Source of the DNA: Clostridia bacterium
GTDB lineage: Bacteria > Bacillota > Clostridia > Oscillospirales > Acutalibacteraceae
NCBI GenBank assembly: GCA_017625835.1
Contig: JAGAKF010000052.1
Location: 20,715 to 84,714 of the forward strand
DNA length: 64,000 nucleotides
Direction: 5' to 3'
Position 1 is the stretch's first letter; every line of letters begins with the position of its first letter. Position numbers and translations under genes: made by a program. The notes under the pieces are model-generated. The model was not told where the DNA came from. It searched no databases and saw only the letters and a program-made list of their open reading frames with translations. Shown here piece by piece: positions 32,818-42,210 of this stretch.

Positions 32818-34710
32818 TTAATAAATTGTTATATTCTTATTATCAAACGGTTCGTTGTTTCCGACAAGAATTGTATTGTTGTACATATCGCTCTTACACG
32901 AAAAAGCATCATCAACGAACTTCCATCCGTCCATACCCTCACCGTTTTCTTCCATAAGTGTAGGCTTATCTGAGAAAAGGTTTGTTCCGAGACCGAGTCT
33001 GTCACCGTCGATGATAACGCCCATACTTGCAAGGATTGTCGGGAACATATCACCGTTGTACCAATAGCGGTTGAACCGTCTTTCCTCTGCGGTATACTGA
33101 AGATTGTTTGCAGGATTGAGGAAGAGATTGAATGTTGTTCTGAGATATGAAGTGTCCATATCCTTAAAGAACTTTTTATCCATGCTAAGGTGATCGCCAA
33201 TCAAAACGATGGTTGTGTTTTCATAGAACGGCTGATCCTGAATCCAACGAACAAACTTTGTTACCTCGTCCGCACTGTACGCAATAACATTGGCATACTG
33301 ACTGTCACGCGGAGTTGGTGTTTTCGGGCCGACATAACCGTCCTGACAGTGAGTGTCGGCCGTTTCCATTACAAAGTGGAACGGCTTGCCCGTTTCGTGA
33401 AGTCTCGTAAGTTCTTTCTTTGCAAACTCATAGAGCTTATCGTCTTCATAGCCCCACCATACTTTATAATCCTTCGGAATCCAGCCCTTTTCTTTCACTC
33501 CGTCATAGTCGAGCATATTAAATCCGCCGTGACTCTCATAGAAATAATTAAGTCCGCCGAATTTTGCTGTGGCTCCGAACATAAGCGTCTGCTCATATCC
33601 CTGAGCCTCAAGAATATCTCCAAGTGCAACAGCGCCCGGCAGGAAGTTATTCGGAGTACCGTAGTCATTTCCTCCGGTCGGAACTTTCATTGGGAGTCCT
33701 GTAGTCATATTTACCATTGAAGCAACTGACCACGTACAGCCCATTGTTGCAATCGGTCCGCCGAAACCTTCACTGCGATGTGAAAAGCTTACACCCTCCT
33801 CAGCAAGATCTGAAAGCGGTTTAATAAGATTTTCATCCATATATCCGCCAAGATCCTTAGAAAGATAAGTGTTTTCCATTGATTCGAGATAAATATGTAT
33901 AAGGTTACGCTTTTTCTCAGGGAATTTCATTTTTACTTCTCTGGGATTTGCAAAATTATCTGCAATAAATTCCGACTCACTGTAATACATATCATAGAGA
34001 GTACCGAGTTGAAACTCTCTTACACCAAAAGCAATACCGCCCGAAATAAATGCAATTGCAAGAATCAGTGCAACTACTTTTCTGAGCATTACTGAAAAAA
34101 TACGTCTTCCCTCTTCTTTTGTCTTGCTCTTCATATATAATGCGCGGGAAGAAAAAACAAAAAGAGCAAAAAGGAATGTTACTGCAACAGTCTGGAGAAC
34201 GGGACCCTTCCACAACGTACCCATAATCTCACTGCTTGTACCTTCAGCAGGCGAGAAAATATTAACAATCATCTGATCCGGATCAACCTCACCGAATGTT
34301 TCTTTTGACCAGGTTGTTCCCGTGAAAGCAGCCATACCAAGCGCAACAAGAACAACAGAAAGAATACTCGTAAAAGTCAGAGTTTTTTTGAACTTAACTG
34401 TTTCTTTCTTACAGAACACTCTGCCGTCAAGCATAGCAATCGTAAGAATCCATAATAACCCTATTGCAAGAGTTAACCCTGCGTGAGCAAAGCAAAGACT
34501 CGTTTTAATCGGTGCCAACTTAAACAACGAACAGTCAAAGAAGACTCTGTGAATCAGATCCATTGCATAAACGGAAACAAAATTAGATGCGACCGTATCA
34601 CCGAGGACCGTAAAAATTTTATTAACAGTTTTTTTGCCGCGCTTCAAAACGAAGATATCCAGCAGGCCTGCTAACAAGCCCGCAACCAGTCCCAAAGAAA
34701 TAAACAGCAT
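32818..34710 (-). CDS. LtaS/OpgB-like phosphoglycerol transferase, first tandem copy
   Basis: The 630 residues have the same plan as the next gene: N-terminal membrane segments to about 240, then a sulfatase-type domain with YLESMENTY, GCTWSVASMV, ETADTHCQDG and LIGDHLSMD. Many stretches are identical between the two (for example DSQYANVIAYSA, WWGYEDDKL). The candidate nucleophile in both is Ser after Trp, where LtaS has Thr; this alignment is by eye. GGGAGAG precedes the ATG. It has its own promoter and no terminator before the second copy. Confidence 0.82.
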   Translation of the reverse strand: MLFISLGLVAGLLAGLLDIFVLKRGKKTVNKIFTVLGDTVASNFVSVYAMDLIHRVFFDCSLFKLAPIKTSLCFAHAGLTLAIGLLWILTIAMLDGRVFCKKETVKFKKTLTFTSILSVVLVALGMAAFTGTTWSKETFGEVDPDQMIVNIFSPAEGTSSEIMGTLWKGPVLQTVAVTFLFALFVFSSRALYMKSKTKEEGRRIFSVMLRKVVALILAIAFISGGIAFGVREFQLGTLYDMYYSESEFIADNFANPREVKMKFPEKKRNLIHIYLESMENTYLSKDLGGYMDENLIKPLSDLAEEGVSFSHRSEGFGGPIATMGCTWSVASMVNMTTGLPMKVPTGGNDYGTPNNFLPGAVALGDILEAQGYEQTLMFGATAKFGGLNYFYESHGGFNMLDYDGVKEKGWIPKDYKVWWGYEDDKLYEFAKKELTRLHETGKPFHFVMETADTHCQDGYVGPKTPTPRDSQYANVIAYSADEVTKFVRWIQDQPFYENTTIVLIGDHLSMDKKFFKDMDTSYLRTTFNLFLNPANNLQYTAEERRFNRYWYNGDMFPTILASMGVIIDGDRLGLGTNLFSDKPTLMEENGEGMDGWKFVDDAFSCKSDMYNNTILVGNNEPFDNKNITIY

Positions 34711-34745
34711 ACATATCTCTCCCTTTAAATATAGATGCTGTTTTT

Positions 34746-34774
34746 ATTCTACTATATACGACAATATTTTACAA
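34746..34774 (-). promoter_or_regulatory. sigma-A promoter of the tandem phosphoglycerol transferases
   Basis: TTGTAA (34769-34774) and TAGAAT (34746-34751) are 17 bases apart. Confidence 0.6.
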
Positions 34775-34802
34775 GATAAAAAGCAAAATCATTTTTCCTG
34801 AA

Positions 34803-34840
34803 AAGATAAAAGCCGATACCGTAACTTTACGGTATCAGCT
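34803..34840 (-). terminator. rho-independent terminator of the PHP-phosphoesterase operon
   Basis: AGCTGATACCGTAA and TTACGGTATCGGCT form a long stem with one mismatch, followed by TTTTATCTTTT on the minus strand. Confidence 0.85.
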
Positions 34841-34847
34841 CAAAAAA

Positions 34848-36194
34848 TCAGAATGCAAAATATTTTTCTCTTTGTCTTTTCATTCTTCCGTTAATTGCCT
34901 TAAGGATATCGGCCGCAGTTTCATCGCCACAGACATAATCCTTCATAAGTCTTCCTTCTTCAAAAACAAGCTCGTCATGAAGAGGAAAGAATTCACGAAG
35001 AAGGAAATCGCCGTATCTTATGAAACGTGTTTCTCCGACAAGTCTGTGCTCGGTGCTGATTGTATCAACCGCAACAGAATACATGTCCTTGATTGAAGAA
35101 ACTATTCCCTCACGCGTGTTTTCATAAGCAAAAACAATTGTGGAAGCAACCAATGCCCCATCGTTGTGAACACAGGAATGGCTGTCCGTACTGCCTACAA
35201 TCGGATAAAATCTTCCCTTTGCTCTGTCATCGTAATATCTTGCCGCTTGGAAACCGTTCTGCTGATAATAACGCTCACCGCCCAGAACCTCAAAAGCGTC
35301 AAAAGGCTGTGTTTCCATCATATACTCAACGAGCGTTTCGGGAACCTGAAATACATTTGAAATCCAGTAAGGATGGCAGAAAATTCCCAATCCGTCAGCT
35401 TTTTTGATGTGATTGAAAATCCATACGCAGGAAGCATAGACAAATTTTTCAATACCATCAGGTATATCAAGCGTTTCGGCAAGCTCATTGACCTGTCTTT
35501 TATACTCTTCAACACTGATTATTTCGGGACATTCTCCGTCAAGAGAGCGAAATTCTTTACCCGGGCCGACATCGATATGATGATCACCCGGCATAAGTGC
35601 ATTGACGCTGTACTTTCCGCCGAAGTTTACGATATGAATATCGTTATCTTCAAGGTGGACTTCTTCACCCGTTACGAGATTATATTCGAGAGGTACGTCC
35701 TTGTAAGCATTTATAGCTTCAAGCGACGGATAATACGAATCGTGGTCAGTTATTGCGAGGAAATCATAGCCGTTCTTTCTGTATTCTGCAGCTACTATTG
35801 CAGGAGCCTGCCTTCCGTCGGAGCGGGTTGTATGCATGTGCAGATCACCACGGAACGGATAACGTCCAACCATATCATCGGCAAGAGAGTAAACCGAAAG
35901 TCTGACAACTCGCTTACCGTCCTTCATCACCTCGACAAAATGTTCCTGCTCATCGTGGTATGTATGGCAAAAACGGAGACATCCGTCCTCGTCGGGAGTA
36001 ACCTTATACTCAACAAGGTTATTTCGTTCCTTATAATCTCTGATATTCCCCTGGGTAAGCGCCTTGACCCAGATACAGTACTCACCGTCGAAAGCAACGT
36101 GGGCACCAAGCGGTTTTATCGTAACCTCAATCTCTTTTTCACAAGAAAAAACTTTCGGAAAAATATCGTAATTGAAAAGTTCAAGCTTTACCAT
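34848..36194 (-). CDS. PHP-domain metal-dependent phosphoesterase
   Basis: The 448 residues start at ATG 36194, 7 bases after AAGGGTG. Residues 1 to about 110 are a beta-rich domain of unknown role. The PHP domain follows, with FRGDLHMHTTRSDG and LAITDHDSYY as metal ligands, then IFCHPYW and VGSTDSHSC. PHP proteins hydrolyse phosphoesters or act in DNA polymerase editing; this stand-alone form is probably a phosphatase. It lies 11 bases after the metallophosphoesterase gene, so the two may share a substrate pathway. Confidence 0.75.
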   Translation of the reverse strand: MVKLELFNYDIFPKVFSCEKEIEVTIKPLGAHVAFDGEYCIWVKALTQGNIRDYKERNNLVEYKVTPDEDGCLRFCHTYHDEQEHFVEVMKDGKRVVRLSVYSLADDMVGRYPFRGDLHMHTTRSDGRQAPAIVAAEYRKNGYDFLAITDHDSYYPSLEAINAYKDVPLEYNLVTGEEVHLEDNDIHIVNFGGKYSVNALMPGDHHIDVGPGKEFRSLDGECPEIISVEEYKRQVNELAETLDIPDGIEKFVYASCVWIFNHIKKADGLGIFCHPYWISNVFQVPETLVEYMMETQPFDAFEVLGGERYYQQNGFQAARYYDDRAKGRFYPIVGSTDSHSCVHNDGALVASTIVFAYENTREGIVSSIKDMYSVAVDTISTEHRLVGETRFIRYGDFLLREFFPLHDELVFEEGRLMKDYVCGDETAADILKAINGRMKRQREKYFAF

Positions 36195-36205
36195 ATTTAT
36201 CACCC

Positions 36206-37555
36206 TTAAAACTTAATCTGTGCGTTATGATCATCGATGCCGTAGTTACCGACAGTGTGCTTGAGCAACTCATATGAATCAAGCACTTCACCCTGAGAAC
36301 CCTTTAATGTTTTAAGGAACGGATGAATTCTCTTGAAAAGCCGAAGCAATACATCGCCCTCGGGTGTACCCTCAACAAACGGCTGATTGCCGACAAACAC
36401 ATAGCGTACAATATCGATTGCAAAATCAGCGAACTTAACCTTTTTAATTGACTTATCAACCTTGATGCAAAGAAGCTTTCCTAAAGTGCCGAGCGTAACC
36501 GTAGAAAGTTTTCTGCCCAACATACGCATCGGCTTATCCATAGATTCTTTGTATTTGATATTGATTTTTCCGCAGAATCTTTTAGGATCATTCTCAATCG
36601 AATTGACCATTGTTCTGATCATACGGTCGAACTGATCCTGAAGATACTGCTCGCCCGTTTTATCGCCCTTATCCCAATCAAATTCTGGAACAGGGATACT
36701 TTTTATGTCAAAAGTTTTTTCGTCCTTAACCGTAACAAGTCGCATATATGCGGGACATCCTATCAATGATCCTGTACAAACATCGTAGAACTTATTACCG
36801 CTGTCCGATTCGGTAACATTGATACTCTGGTTATGCATATGACCTGTAAAAATCAGTTGCACACCGTTATCGGCAAGTGTGTTAACGAGCTTTCTGCTGC
36901 CCTTTTGTCTTGCATCACCGATAAGGTTGAGAAGCGGCTGACCGGCAAGCACAGGATAATGCTCCATTGCAATCATAACTTTACCGTCTGCCTGAGCCTG
37001 CTTTGCCTGAGTCTCAATCCAACCGAGGAATTCATCGTCATATTCGATATTTTTCTTACCTGAAATATCGTTACAGATTGATATGAGACGTACGTCATCC
37101 GACAAATCTGCTACGTAAGACAGATGCTCCTTGTTGAATGCTATTGCATCTTCATAGCCGAAGTCCTTATAGAAATCATACAATTCGTCAAAGGTTGTAC
37201 CCTCAGGGGTAATTCTTCCTGTCTCATTGAAAGCGAAGGGTTTGTCGTTGAAATCGTGACCTGCTGTTACAACAAAAACCTTCTTGCCTGTTTTTTCCTT
37301 GAAATCTTTGAGAAGCTTTGAAAATTCAATATGACTTTCCTTTTCTCCGTTGAAAGAAAGGTCACCCGGAATAATTATTATATCCGCCTCGTCACTCTGA
37401 GCGAGGTATTCAAAAGAAGCCCTGTTGATACTCTCTGTTTCAGCAAAGCATTTCTGCTCAAAATCCATAAACTTTTCATATTCCTCTCCGTATGCACCGA
37501 GAGAATTTTTGAAAAAGTGCGTATCAGTAATAACAAAAAATTTAAGTTCTTTCAT
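36206..37555 (-). CDS. calcineurin-like metallophosphoesterase
   Basis: The 449 residues show the family motifs in order: ITDTHFF (residues 8-14), IIPGDLSFNGE, VTAGHDFND, MEHYPV and FTGHMHNQ. The usual GNHD reads AGHD, so one residue differs from consensus. No signal peptide is seen. The C-terminal 130 residues are basic and specific to this subgroup. AGAGGGG precedes the ATG, and it is first in the unit with the PHP gene. The substrate is unknown. Confidence 0.8.
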   Translation of the reverse strand: MKELKFFVITDTHFFKNSLGAYGEEYEKFMDFEQKCFAETESINRASFEYLAQSDEADIIIIPGDLSFNGEKESHIEFSKLLKDFKEKTGKKVFVVTAGHDFNDKPFAFNETGRITPEGTTFDELYDFYKDFGYEDAIAFNKEHLSYVADLSDDVRLISICNDISGKKNIEYDDEFLGWIETQAKQAQADGKVMIAMEHYPVLAGQPLLNLIGDARQKGSRKLVNTLADNGVQLIFTGHMHNQSINVTESDSGNKFYDVCTGSLIGCPAYMRLVTVKDEKTFDIKSIPVPEFDWDKGDKTGEQYLQDQFDRMIRTMVNSIENDPKRFCGKINIKYKESMDKPMRMLGRKLSTVTLGTLGKLLCIKVDKSIKKVKFADFAIDIVRYVFVGNQPFVEGTPEGDVLLRLFKRIHPFLKTLKGSQGEVLDSYELLKHTVGNYGIDDHNAQIKF

Positions 37556-37589
37556 ATAAAACCCCTCTTGAATATTTTTGTACTATTTG

Positions 37590-37618
37590 ATTTTATCATA
37601 ATAATTCCTGTTTGTAAA
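37590..37618 (-). promoter_or_regulatory. sigma-A promoter of the metallophosphoesterase-PHP operon
   Basis: TTTACA (37613-37618) and TAAAAT (37590-37595) are 17 bases apart. Confidence 0.75.
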
Positions 37619-37680
37619 TAAAACAATTACAGTTCAATTAAAGCATCCCTGTGCATATACTTGATACGGACGGTGATTTT

Positions 37681-38367
37681 GTGATTATTGAAACTGTATT
37701 GAATTCTTTATCTAACCTTTTATTTTTTGCTCTGCATCTGTCAAGCGCAAGCTCGTTCCCTCCCCCTCTTTCTGCCAAGGAAGAAAAAGAGTGCCTTATC
37801 GCCTGCCGTAACGGTGACACCGAGGCTAAAAACAAATTGATTGAACACAACCTCAGGCTTGTTGCACACATTATCAAGAAGTACTATTCCAACTCTGCAC
37901 AGCAGGATGACCTGATTTCAATCGGAACCATCGGACTCATCAAAGCAATCAACACATTCGATGTAGATAAAGGCACCCGACTTGCTACATATGCCGCACG
38001 GTGTGTTGAAAATGAAATTCTTATGCATTTTCGCGCACAGAAGAAGACTGCGCAGGATGTTTCCGTAAACGAACCGATCGACACAGACAGTGAGGGAAAT
38101 CCGCTGACGCTTATGGATATTATCGCAACGGAAGACGAGATAATTGAAGACATTTATAAAATGACGATGATAAAAAAACTGCGTCAGGAAATCAAAAAAA
38201 TCAACAATCCCAGAGAACGGACAATAATCATTCTTCGTTACGGCCTTGACGGGAATAAACCGTTAACACAGCTTGAAGTTTCTGAAAGGCTGAATATATC
38301 AAGGTCTTATGTTTCAAGGATTGAAAAGAAGGTGCTTACACGGTTGCGCAAAGCATTGGAAGACTAA
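37681..38367 (+). CDS. sigK: RNA polymerase sporulation sigma factor SigK
   Basis: From GTG 37681 (after GGACGGTGA) the protein has 228 residues. An earlier GTG at 37651 has no ribosome site, and the chosen start fits the short hydrophobic pro-sequence of SigK (about residues 1-20) before FPPPLSAKEEKECL. Region 2 has LIEHNLRLVAHI, DLISIGTIGLIKA and TYAARCVENEILM, and region 4 has LTQLEVSERLNISRSYVSRIEKKVL. SigK drives late mother-cell genes in sporulation. The gene is continuous, with no intervening skin element. It implies an endospore former. A CATATACT sequence upstream is only a weak SigE-like box. Confidence 0.9.
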   Translation: MIIETVLNSLSNLLFFALHLSSASSFPPPLSAKEEKECLIACRNGDTEAKNKLIEHNLRLVAHIIKKYYSNSAQQDDLISIGTIGLIKAINTFDVDKGTRLATYAARCVENEILMHFRAQKKTAQDVSVNEPIDTDSEGNPLTLMDIIATEDEIIEDIYKMTMIKKLRQEIKKINNPRERTIIILRYGLDGNKPLTQLEVSERLNISRSYVSRIEKKVLTRLRKALED

Positions 38368-38397
38368 AAAAGGAGCTGTTATACAGCTCCTTTAGTT
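38366..38397. terminator. bidirectional rho-independent terminator between sigK and the MMPL gene
   Basis: GGAGCTGT and ACAGCTCC form the stem. TTTAGTTTAGTTTT follows on the plus strand and TTTTTTAG on the minus strand. Confidence 0.8.
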
Positions 38398-38402
38398 TAG
38401 TT

Positions 38403-41400
38403 TTATTTTGTTTTCTTCTTGCGTTCTTTAGTAGCAAATCTGTCAAGAGCTGCCAACAATCCCGGAAGAATAAAGAGAATAAGAAGTATTGCTGACAGAG
38501 CTCCGATTGAAACCGTCTGACAAATCTGACCGATAGTCGGATCAATAGGTGAAAATCCGAGCACACCCGTCACGAATACCATAATCAGACCTGACGTAAA
38601 GATTGTGTGTGTTGAACCCTCAAACGCTGCCTGAAGTGCCTCTTTTATTCCCATACTCTTTCTGTTTTCACGGTAATAATTCGTGAAAAGAATTCCGTAG
38701 TCAATGGTCGCACCCATAAGAATACATTCAACAATAAGCAGTGCAAGATAATAAATACTGTAACCGCGGATTCCGCTTACAGAAACGGTGACATAAACAC
38801 CCGTCTGAATAAGAAGAACCAACACAAGCGGAATGGCTATACTTTTGAAAGTAAGCGCTACGACAACGAAAATTGCAACTGCCGTAAGCAAAGTGATAAG
38901 CAGAAGCTCCTTGTCAAAAGACTGCTGCATTTCGTAACTCATAGCGGAATTACCGATTACATAATAATCGTGTTCAAGCGCACTGTCGCAATCCGTGAAC
39001 AACTTGTCAAGGAAAGCTGTTGTTTCTTCGTTTTCAAGAGCAAGAGTTGTATCGATCATCATAAGGGAATATTTTTCTCCCCTCATCTGTGAAACGCCGT
39101 CTTCAAGCTGACCCTTTGCTCCGAGGATCTGTTCGCGCATTGCATCGTCGATCATAACAGAAAAACGTTCGTCATTGAGCATATTGTTATAAAGGTGGCT
39201 GAACAGTTCTTCGACAGTAAGCTTCCATTCAGGATTACTTTCCTTAACCGCTGAATAGTAAAGATACATAAGATTTACGGTATTTTCATTAAGCTGTTCG
39301 GAAAAACTTCCGAGCATATCTGCAAGTTCCTTTGCGGTGAACGACTTTGAATCAACTACAGCGTTGATAAGCTTTTCTGCCGTAACAAGCAAATCAGACA
39401 TTCCGTCTTCAAGGAACGCGGAATATGTTTTATCGGGCAGAATATCTCTTGAAATAAAGCTTACAAAGTTCTGCAAGGAAAGCTTCCAGCTGCTTGTATC
39501 ACCGTGCTCGGTCTTGTAGAGCATAAAGAGCTGGCGGAGCATTGATTCTTCGATTCCTACTGCATCGGCAAAATCGGATACAGTAAACTTTTCTCCGCTT
39601 ACTACTCCGTTCACAAGAGCTTCACCCATTGTAATAAGCGCAAGATTCTCTTCGCCCATAAGCGGTGAGAATGTTTCAGTATTGTCACCGATGAATTTGA
39701 TTGCCGTATGAAGTGAGAGCTTTCCGTCTGCTCCGTTCTTGTCGAAATCGTAAACAGAATAAAGAATTTTTATCATTACCGGTTCCATAGAAAGCATTTC
39801 AGCTGTATCTGTATATGCGAGCTCTTCTCCCGAAACAACTGCATCAATAAGCTTCTGCATCATCGGAAGCTTTGAAAGAAGCGAATTATCGTCTGCAGGA
39901 ATAAGGCTTGTAAGACTTGCGGCAGAATCAATAAATTCTTCCAGAGACATTGTGCTTGAGAAGCCGAAAACGAGCTTAACAAGGCTTTCTTCAACGCCAA
40001 GCATTTCCGAAACTTCTGCTGCCGTACGCTGCTTCTGTACAGATTCCTTTGTTGCAAAATGTTCAAGCAAACCGACCTGAGAAAGCATTTCCTTATCAAT
40101 CTGTGAAGAAAGCATCGGATTTGCAACAATTTCATCCGTAAGGTAATTTATAAACTGAGTTGCTGTCATTGATGGCGGAGAATAAGAATCCTGTCCTGAA
40201 TAATAGTAAGCATAAAGCATCTTAGCCTGCTGTTCGTCTATGCCAAGCTTTGAAGCAAATCCAGAAGGTGTAATCTCTTCTGTGACTTTCTGTTTACTGC
40301 TGAATTCGGAAAGCATTCCGATCTGATCTTTCATTCCGTCATCGATGAAAGATGAATACATTTTATCCTTTGCAACTTCATTTACAACGAAGTCTGCAAA
40401 CTGAGAAACCGTCATTGTTCCGGAATCTTCGTTTGTCTTCGAAGCATAGTAAAGCATCATAACCTGCTTTATCTGTTTTTCTTCCATTTCAAAAAGGTCT
40501 GCAATTTCTTTTGCGGACATCGGAGTTGTAAGAGCTTTTTTATCCGCAAATTTTTCGAGCATACCTGCTTTCTCTTTCATTGTATCGTCAATGTAAGAAG
40601 AAAACATTTCGTTAGTCATAACGTTCTGAGATAAAAATTTCAACACTTCGCTTATAGGAAGGGCTTTGTCTTCCTTTTGAGCAAAGCAGTCATAATACAG
40701 AACAGAAAGAAGTGATGGATCCAAGCCCATATCTGCGCCCATTGATTCAATCATTGAAACCATTTCATTGGTGGTGAATGCCTTGCCGAGCGTAGTTGAA
40801 TAGCCGAGAACACTGTTAACCTTTTCGTGGTCAGTAAGGCTGTTTGCAATCGGTGCAATCTCCTCTTCGTCCTCATTGTTATAAATCATAACAACGGGAT
40901 TTGACGTCGGAAACACTTCGGAAATCGCGTCTTCTTTTCCGATCGTATAAGTAATCTCAGTAATATTCTGAAGGAAATATGTTCCGATAAACAGAATTAC
41001 AAATACAACCGCTATAACTTTTCTCGCCTTATAGCTGAAGCTTGCAACCTTCCCCATCGGAATATGAAGTTCTTTCTTTGCCGTTTTTGTAATAACCTTA
41101 TCAAATATAAGAATAAGGACAGGTAGCACGGTAAACACGCAAAGCATGCTGAAAATAACGCCTTTTGAAAGCACGAGGCCAAGGTCCATACCGATCGTAA
41201 AGCTCATAAACACGAGCATAAGAAGACCGATAACAGTCGTCATTCCGCTTGACGTTACCGAGGAGAACGAATTTTTAAGCGCTTTTTTCATCGCTTCGTA
41301 TTTATCGGCTGAAGTCTCTTTTTCCTGACGATAGCGGTTCATAAGGATAATGGAATAGTCCATCGAGAGAACAACCTGGAGAATAGAAGAAATTGAGAAC

Positions 41401-42020
41401 GTCATCTGGGAAACGCTGTCAAATATAACATTGCTTCCCATATTAAGGGCAATTGCCACGCCGATTGTTGCCAGGAAAAGTACGGGTTCGAACCAAGAAG
41501 AACACATTACGAGAAGAACCAGCATAAGCAACGAGAAAGCAACAACAATAATCCATATCGGCAAGGTTGCGCCCATTGCATCGTCATTCTGATAAACAAC
41601 ATTTTTATCGCGGAATTCTCTGCCTATTGTTTCTTCAATTTTTATTTCTTCGGGGGTGTTGTATGCAAATGAGGTGCTGACGGTAAACAGAGTATATCCG
41701 TCTTTGTCGTGAATATCAGGATTATAGGTGACACTGTCAACATTTTCGATTTCACTCAACTGTATCTTAATATTGGTTTTTTCAACATCTGTGAGGTCCT
41801 TGAACATAACCCTGATGGTGTTTGGCATCTGCGTATCCGGAAATTCTTCGACAAGTATATTCATACCCTGTTTCATGGAAGAATCGTCAGGAAGATACTT
41901 CGTCATATCCGTATTTATATCAACAGCCGGTATCATACAAGCGCAGGCTACGCACAGCGCAAGCATAACTCCAAGCACCAGATATCTTTTATTTACGATG
42001 AAATCAAAGATCTTTTTCAC
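38403..42020 (-). CDS. MMPL/RND-type membrane protein with large repeated extracellular insert
   Basis: From GTG 42020 (GGGGGACTAT precedes it) the protein has 1205 residues, longer than usual for MMPL transporters. There is one membrane segment near residues 10-30, a first outer loop to about 160, then a membrane bundle with LPIWIIVVAFSLLML and MDYSIILMNRYRQ. A second loop spans about 390-1000, and a second bundle follows with VALTFKSIAIPL and GATIDYGILFTNYYREN. The second loop holds about seven degenerate repeats of 70-82 residues. RND/MMPL proteins export lipids or drugs by proton motive force; the cargo is unknown. It is monocistronic. Confidence 0.85.
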   Translation of the reverse strand: MKKIFDFIVNKRYLVLGVMLALCVACACMIPAVDINTDMTKYLPDDSSMKQGMNILVEEFPDTQMPNTIRVMFKDLTDVEKTNIKIQLSEIENVDSVTYNPDIHDKDGYTLFTVSTSFAYNTPEEIKIEETIGREFRDKNVVYQNDDAMGATLPIWIIVVAFSLLMLVLLVMCSSWFEPVLFLATIGVAIALNMGSNVIFDSVSQMTFSISSILQVVLSMDYSIILMNRYRQEKETSADKYEAMKKALKNSFSSVTSSGMTTVIGLLMLVFMSFTIGMDLGLVLSKGVIFSMLCVFTVLPVLILIFDKVITKTAKKELHIPMGKVASFSYKARKVIAVVFVILFIGTYFLQNITEITYTIGKEDAISEVFPTSNPVVMIYNNEDEEEIAPIANSLTDHEKVNSVLGYSTTLGKAFTTNEMVSMIESMGADMGLDPSLLSVLYYDCFAQKEDKALPISEVLKFLSQNVMTNEMFSSYIDDTMKEKAGMLEKFADKKALTTPMSAKEIADLFEMEEKQIKQVMMLYYASKTNEDSGTMTVSQFADFVVNEVAKDKMYSSFIDDGMKDQIGMLSEFSSKQKVTEEITPSGFASKLGIDEQQAKMLYAYYYSGQDSYSPPSMTATQFINYLTDEIVANPMLSSQIDKEMLSQVGLLEHFATKESVQKQRTAAEVSEMLGVEESLVKLVFGFSSTMSLEEFIDSAASLTSLIPADDNSLLSKLPMMQKLIDAVVSGEELAYTDTAEMLSMEPVMIKILYSVYDFDKNGADGKLSLHTAIKFIGDNTETFSPLMGEENLALITMGEALVNGVVSGEKFTVSDFADAVGIEESMLRQLFMLYKTEHGDTSSWKLSLQNFVSFISRDILPDKTYSAFLEDGMSDLLVTAEKLINAVVDSKSFTAKELADMLGSFSEQLNENTVNLMYLYYSAVKESNPEWKLTVEELFSHLYNNMLNDERFSVMIDDAMREQILGAKGQLEDGVSQMRGEKYSLMMIDTTLALENEETTAFLDKLFTDCDSALEHDYYVIGNSAMSYEMQQSFDKELLLITLLTAVAIFVVVALTFKSIAIPLVLVLLIQTGVYVTVSVSGIRGYSIYYLALLIVECILMGATIDYGILFTNYYRENRKSMGIKEALQAAFEGSTHTIFTSGLIMVFVTGVLGFSPIDPTIGQICQTVSIGALSAILLILFILPGLLAALDRFATKERKKKTK

Positions 42021-42051
42021 ACCATAGTCCCCCAAAATAATGACTATATAC

Positions 42052-42080
42052 AGTATAGACCTTTAGCAAAAAAATGTCAA
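42052..42080 (-). promoter_or_regulatory. sigma-A promoter of the MMPL gene
   Basis: TTGACA (42075-42080) and TATACT (42052-42057) are 17 bases apart, with a leader of about 25 bases. Confidence 0.85.
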
Positions 42081-42090
42081 TATTTTTAAA

Positions 42091-42107
42091 CACTTTTTGC
42101 AAAAGTG
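42091..42107 (-). promoter_or_regulatory. inverted repeat upstream of the MMPL promoter, candidate operator
   Basis: CACTTTT and AAAAGTG arms flank TGC. It sits 10 bases upstream of the -35 box and may bind a TetR-like or similar dimer. No regulator gene is nearby. Confidence 0.35.
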
Positions 42108-42152
42108 GTGACAAAAAATGAATATTTAGAAATTTATCAAATTTTTAACTGC

Positions 42153-42186
42153 AAAAAAATACCGAAGCAACAAGTGCTTCGGTATT
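42153..42186 (-). terminator. rho-independent terminator of ftsZ
   Basis: AATACCGAAGCA and TGCTTCGGTATT form a 12-base stem, followed by seven T. Confidence 0.92.
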
Positions 42187-42210
42187 GATTACATTATATA
42201 ATCAGAGTGA

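Noticed and set aside
35373-36209. Long plus-strand open frame (278 codons) opposite the PHP gene
   Set aside because: It is antisense to a strongly supported PHP domain, has no family match and no ribosome site; it is a shadow of codon use on the other strand.
37651-38367. sigK interrupted by a skin element
   Set aside because: The frame is continuous through regions 2 and 4.
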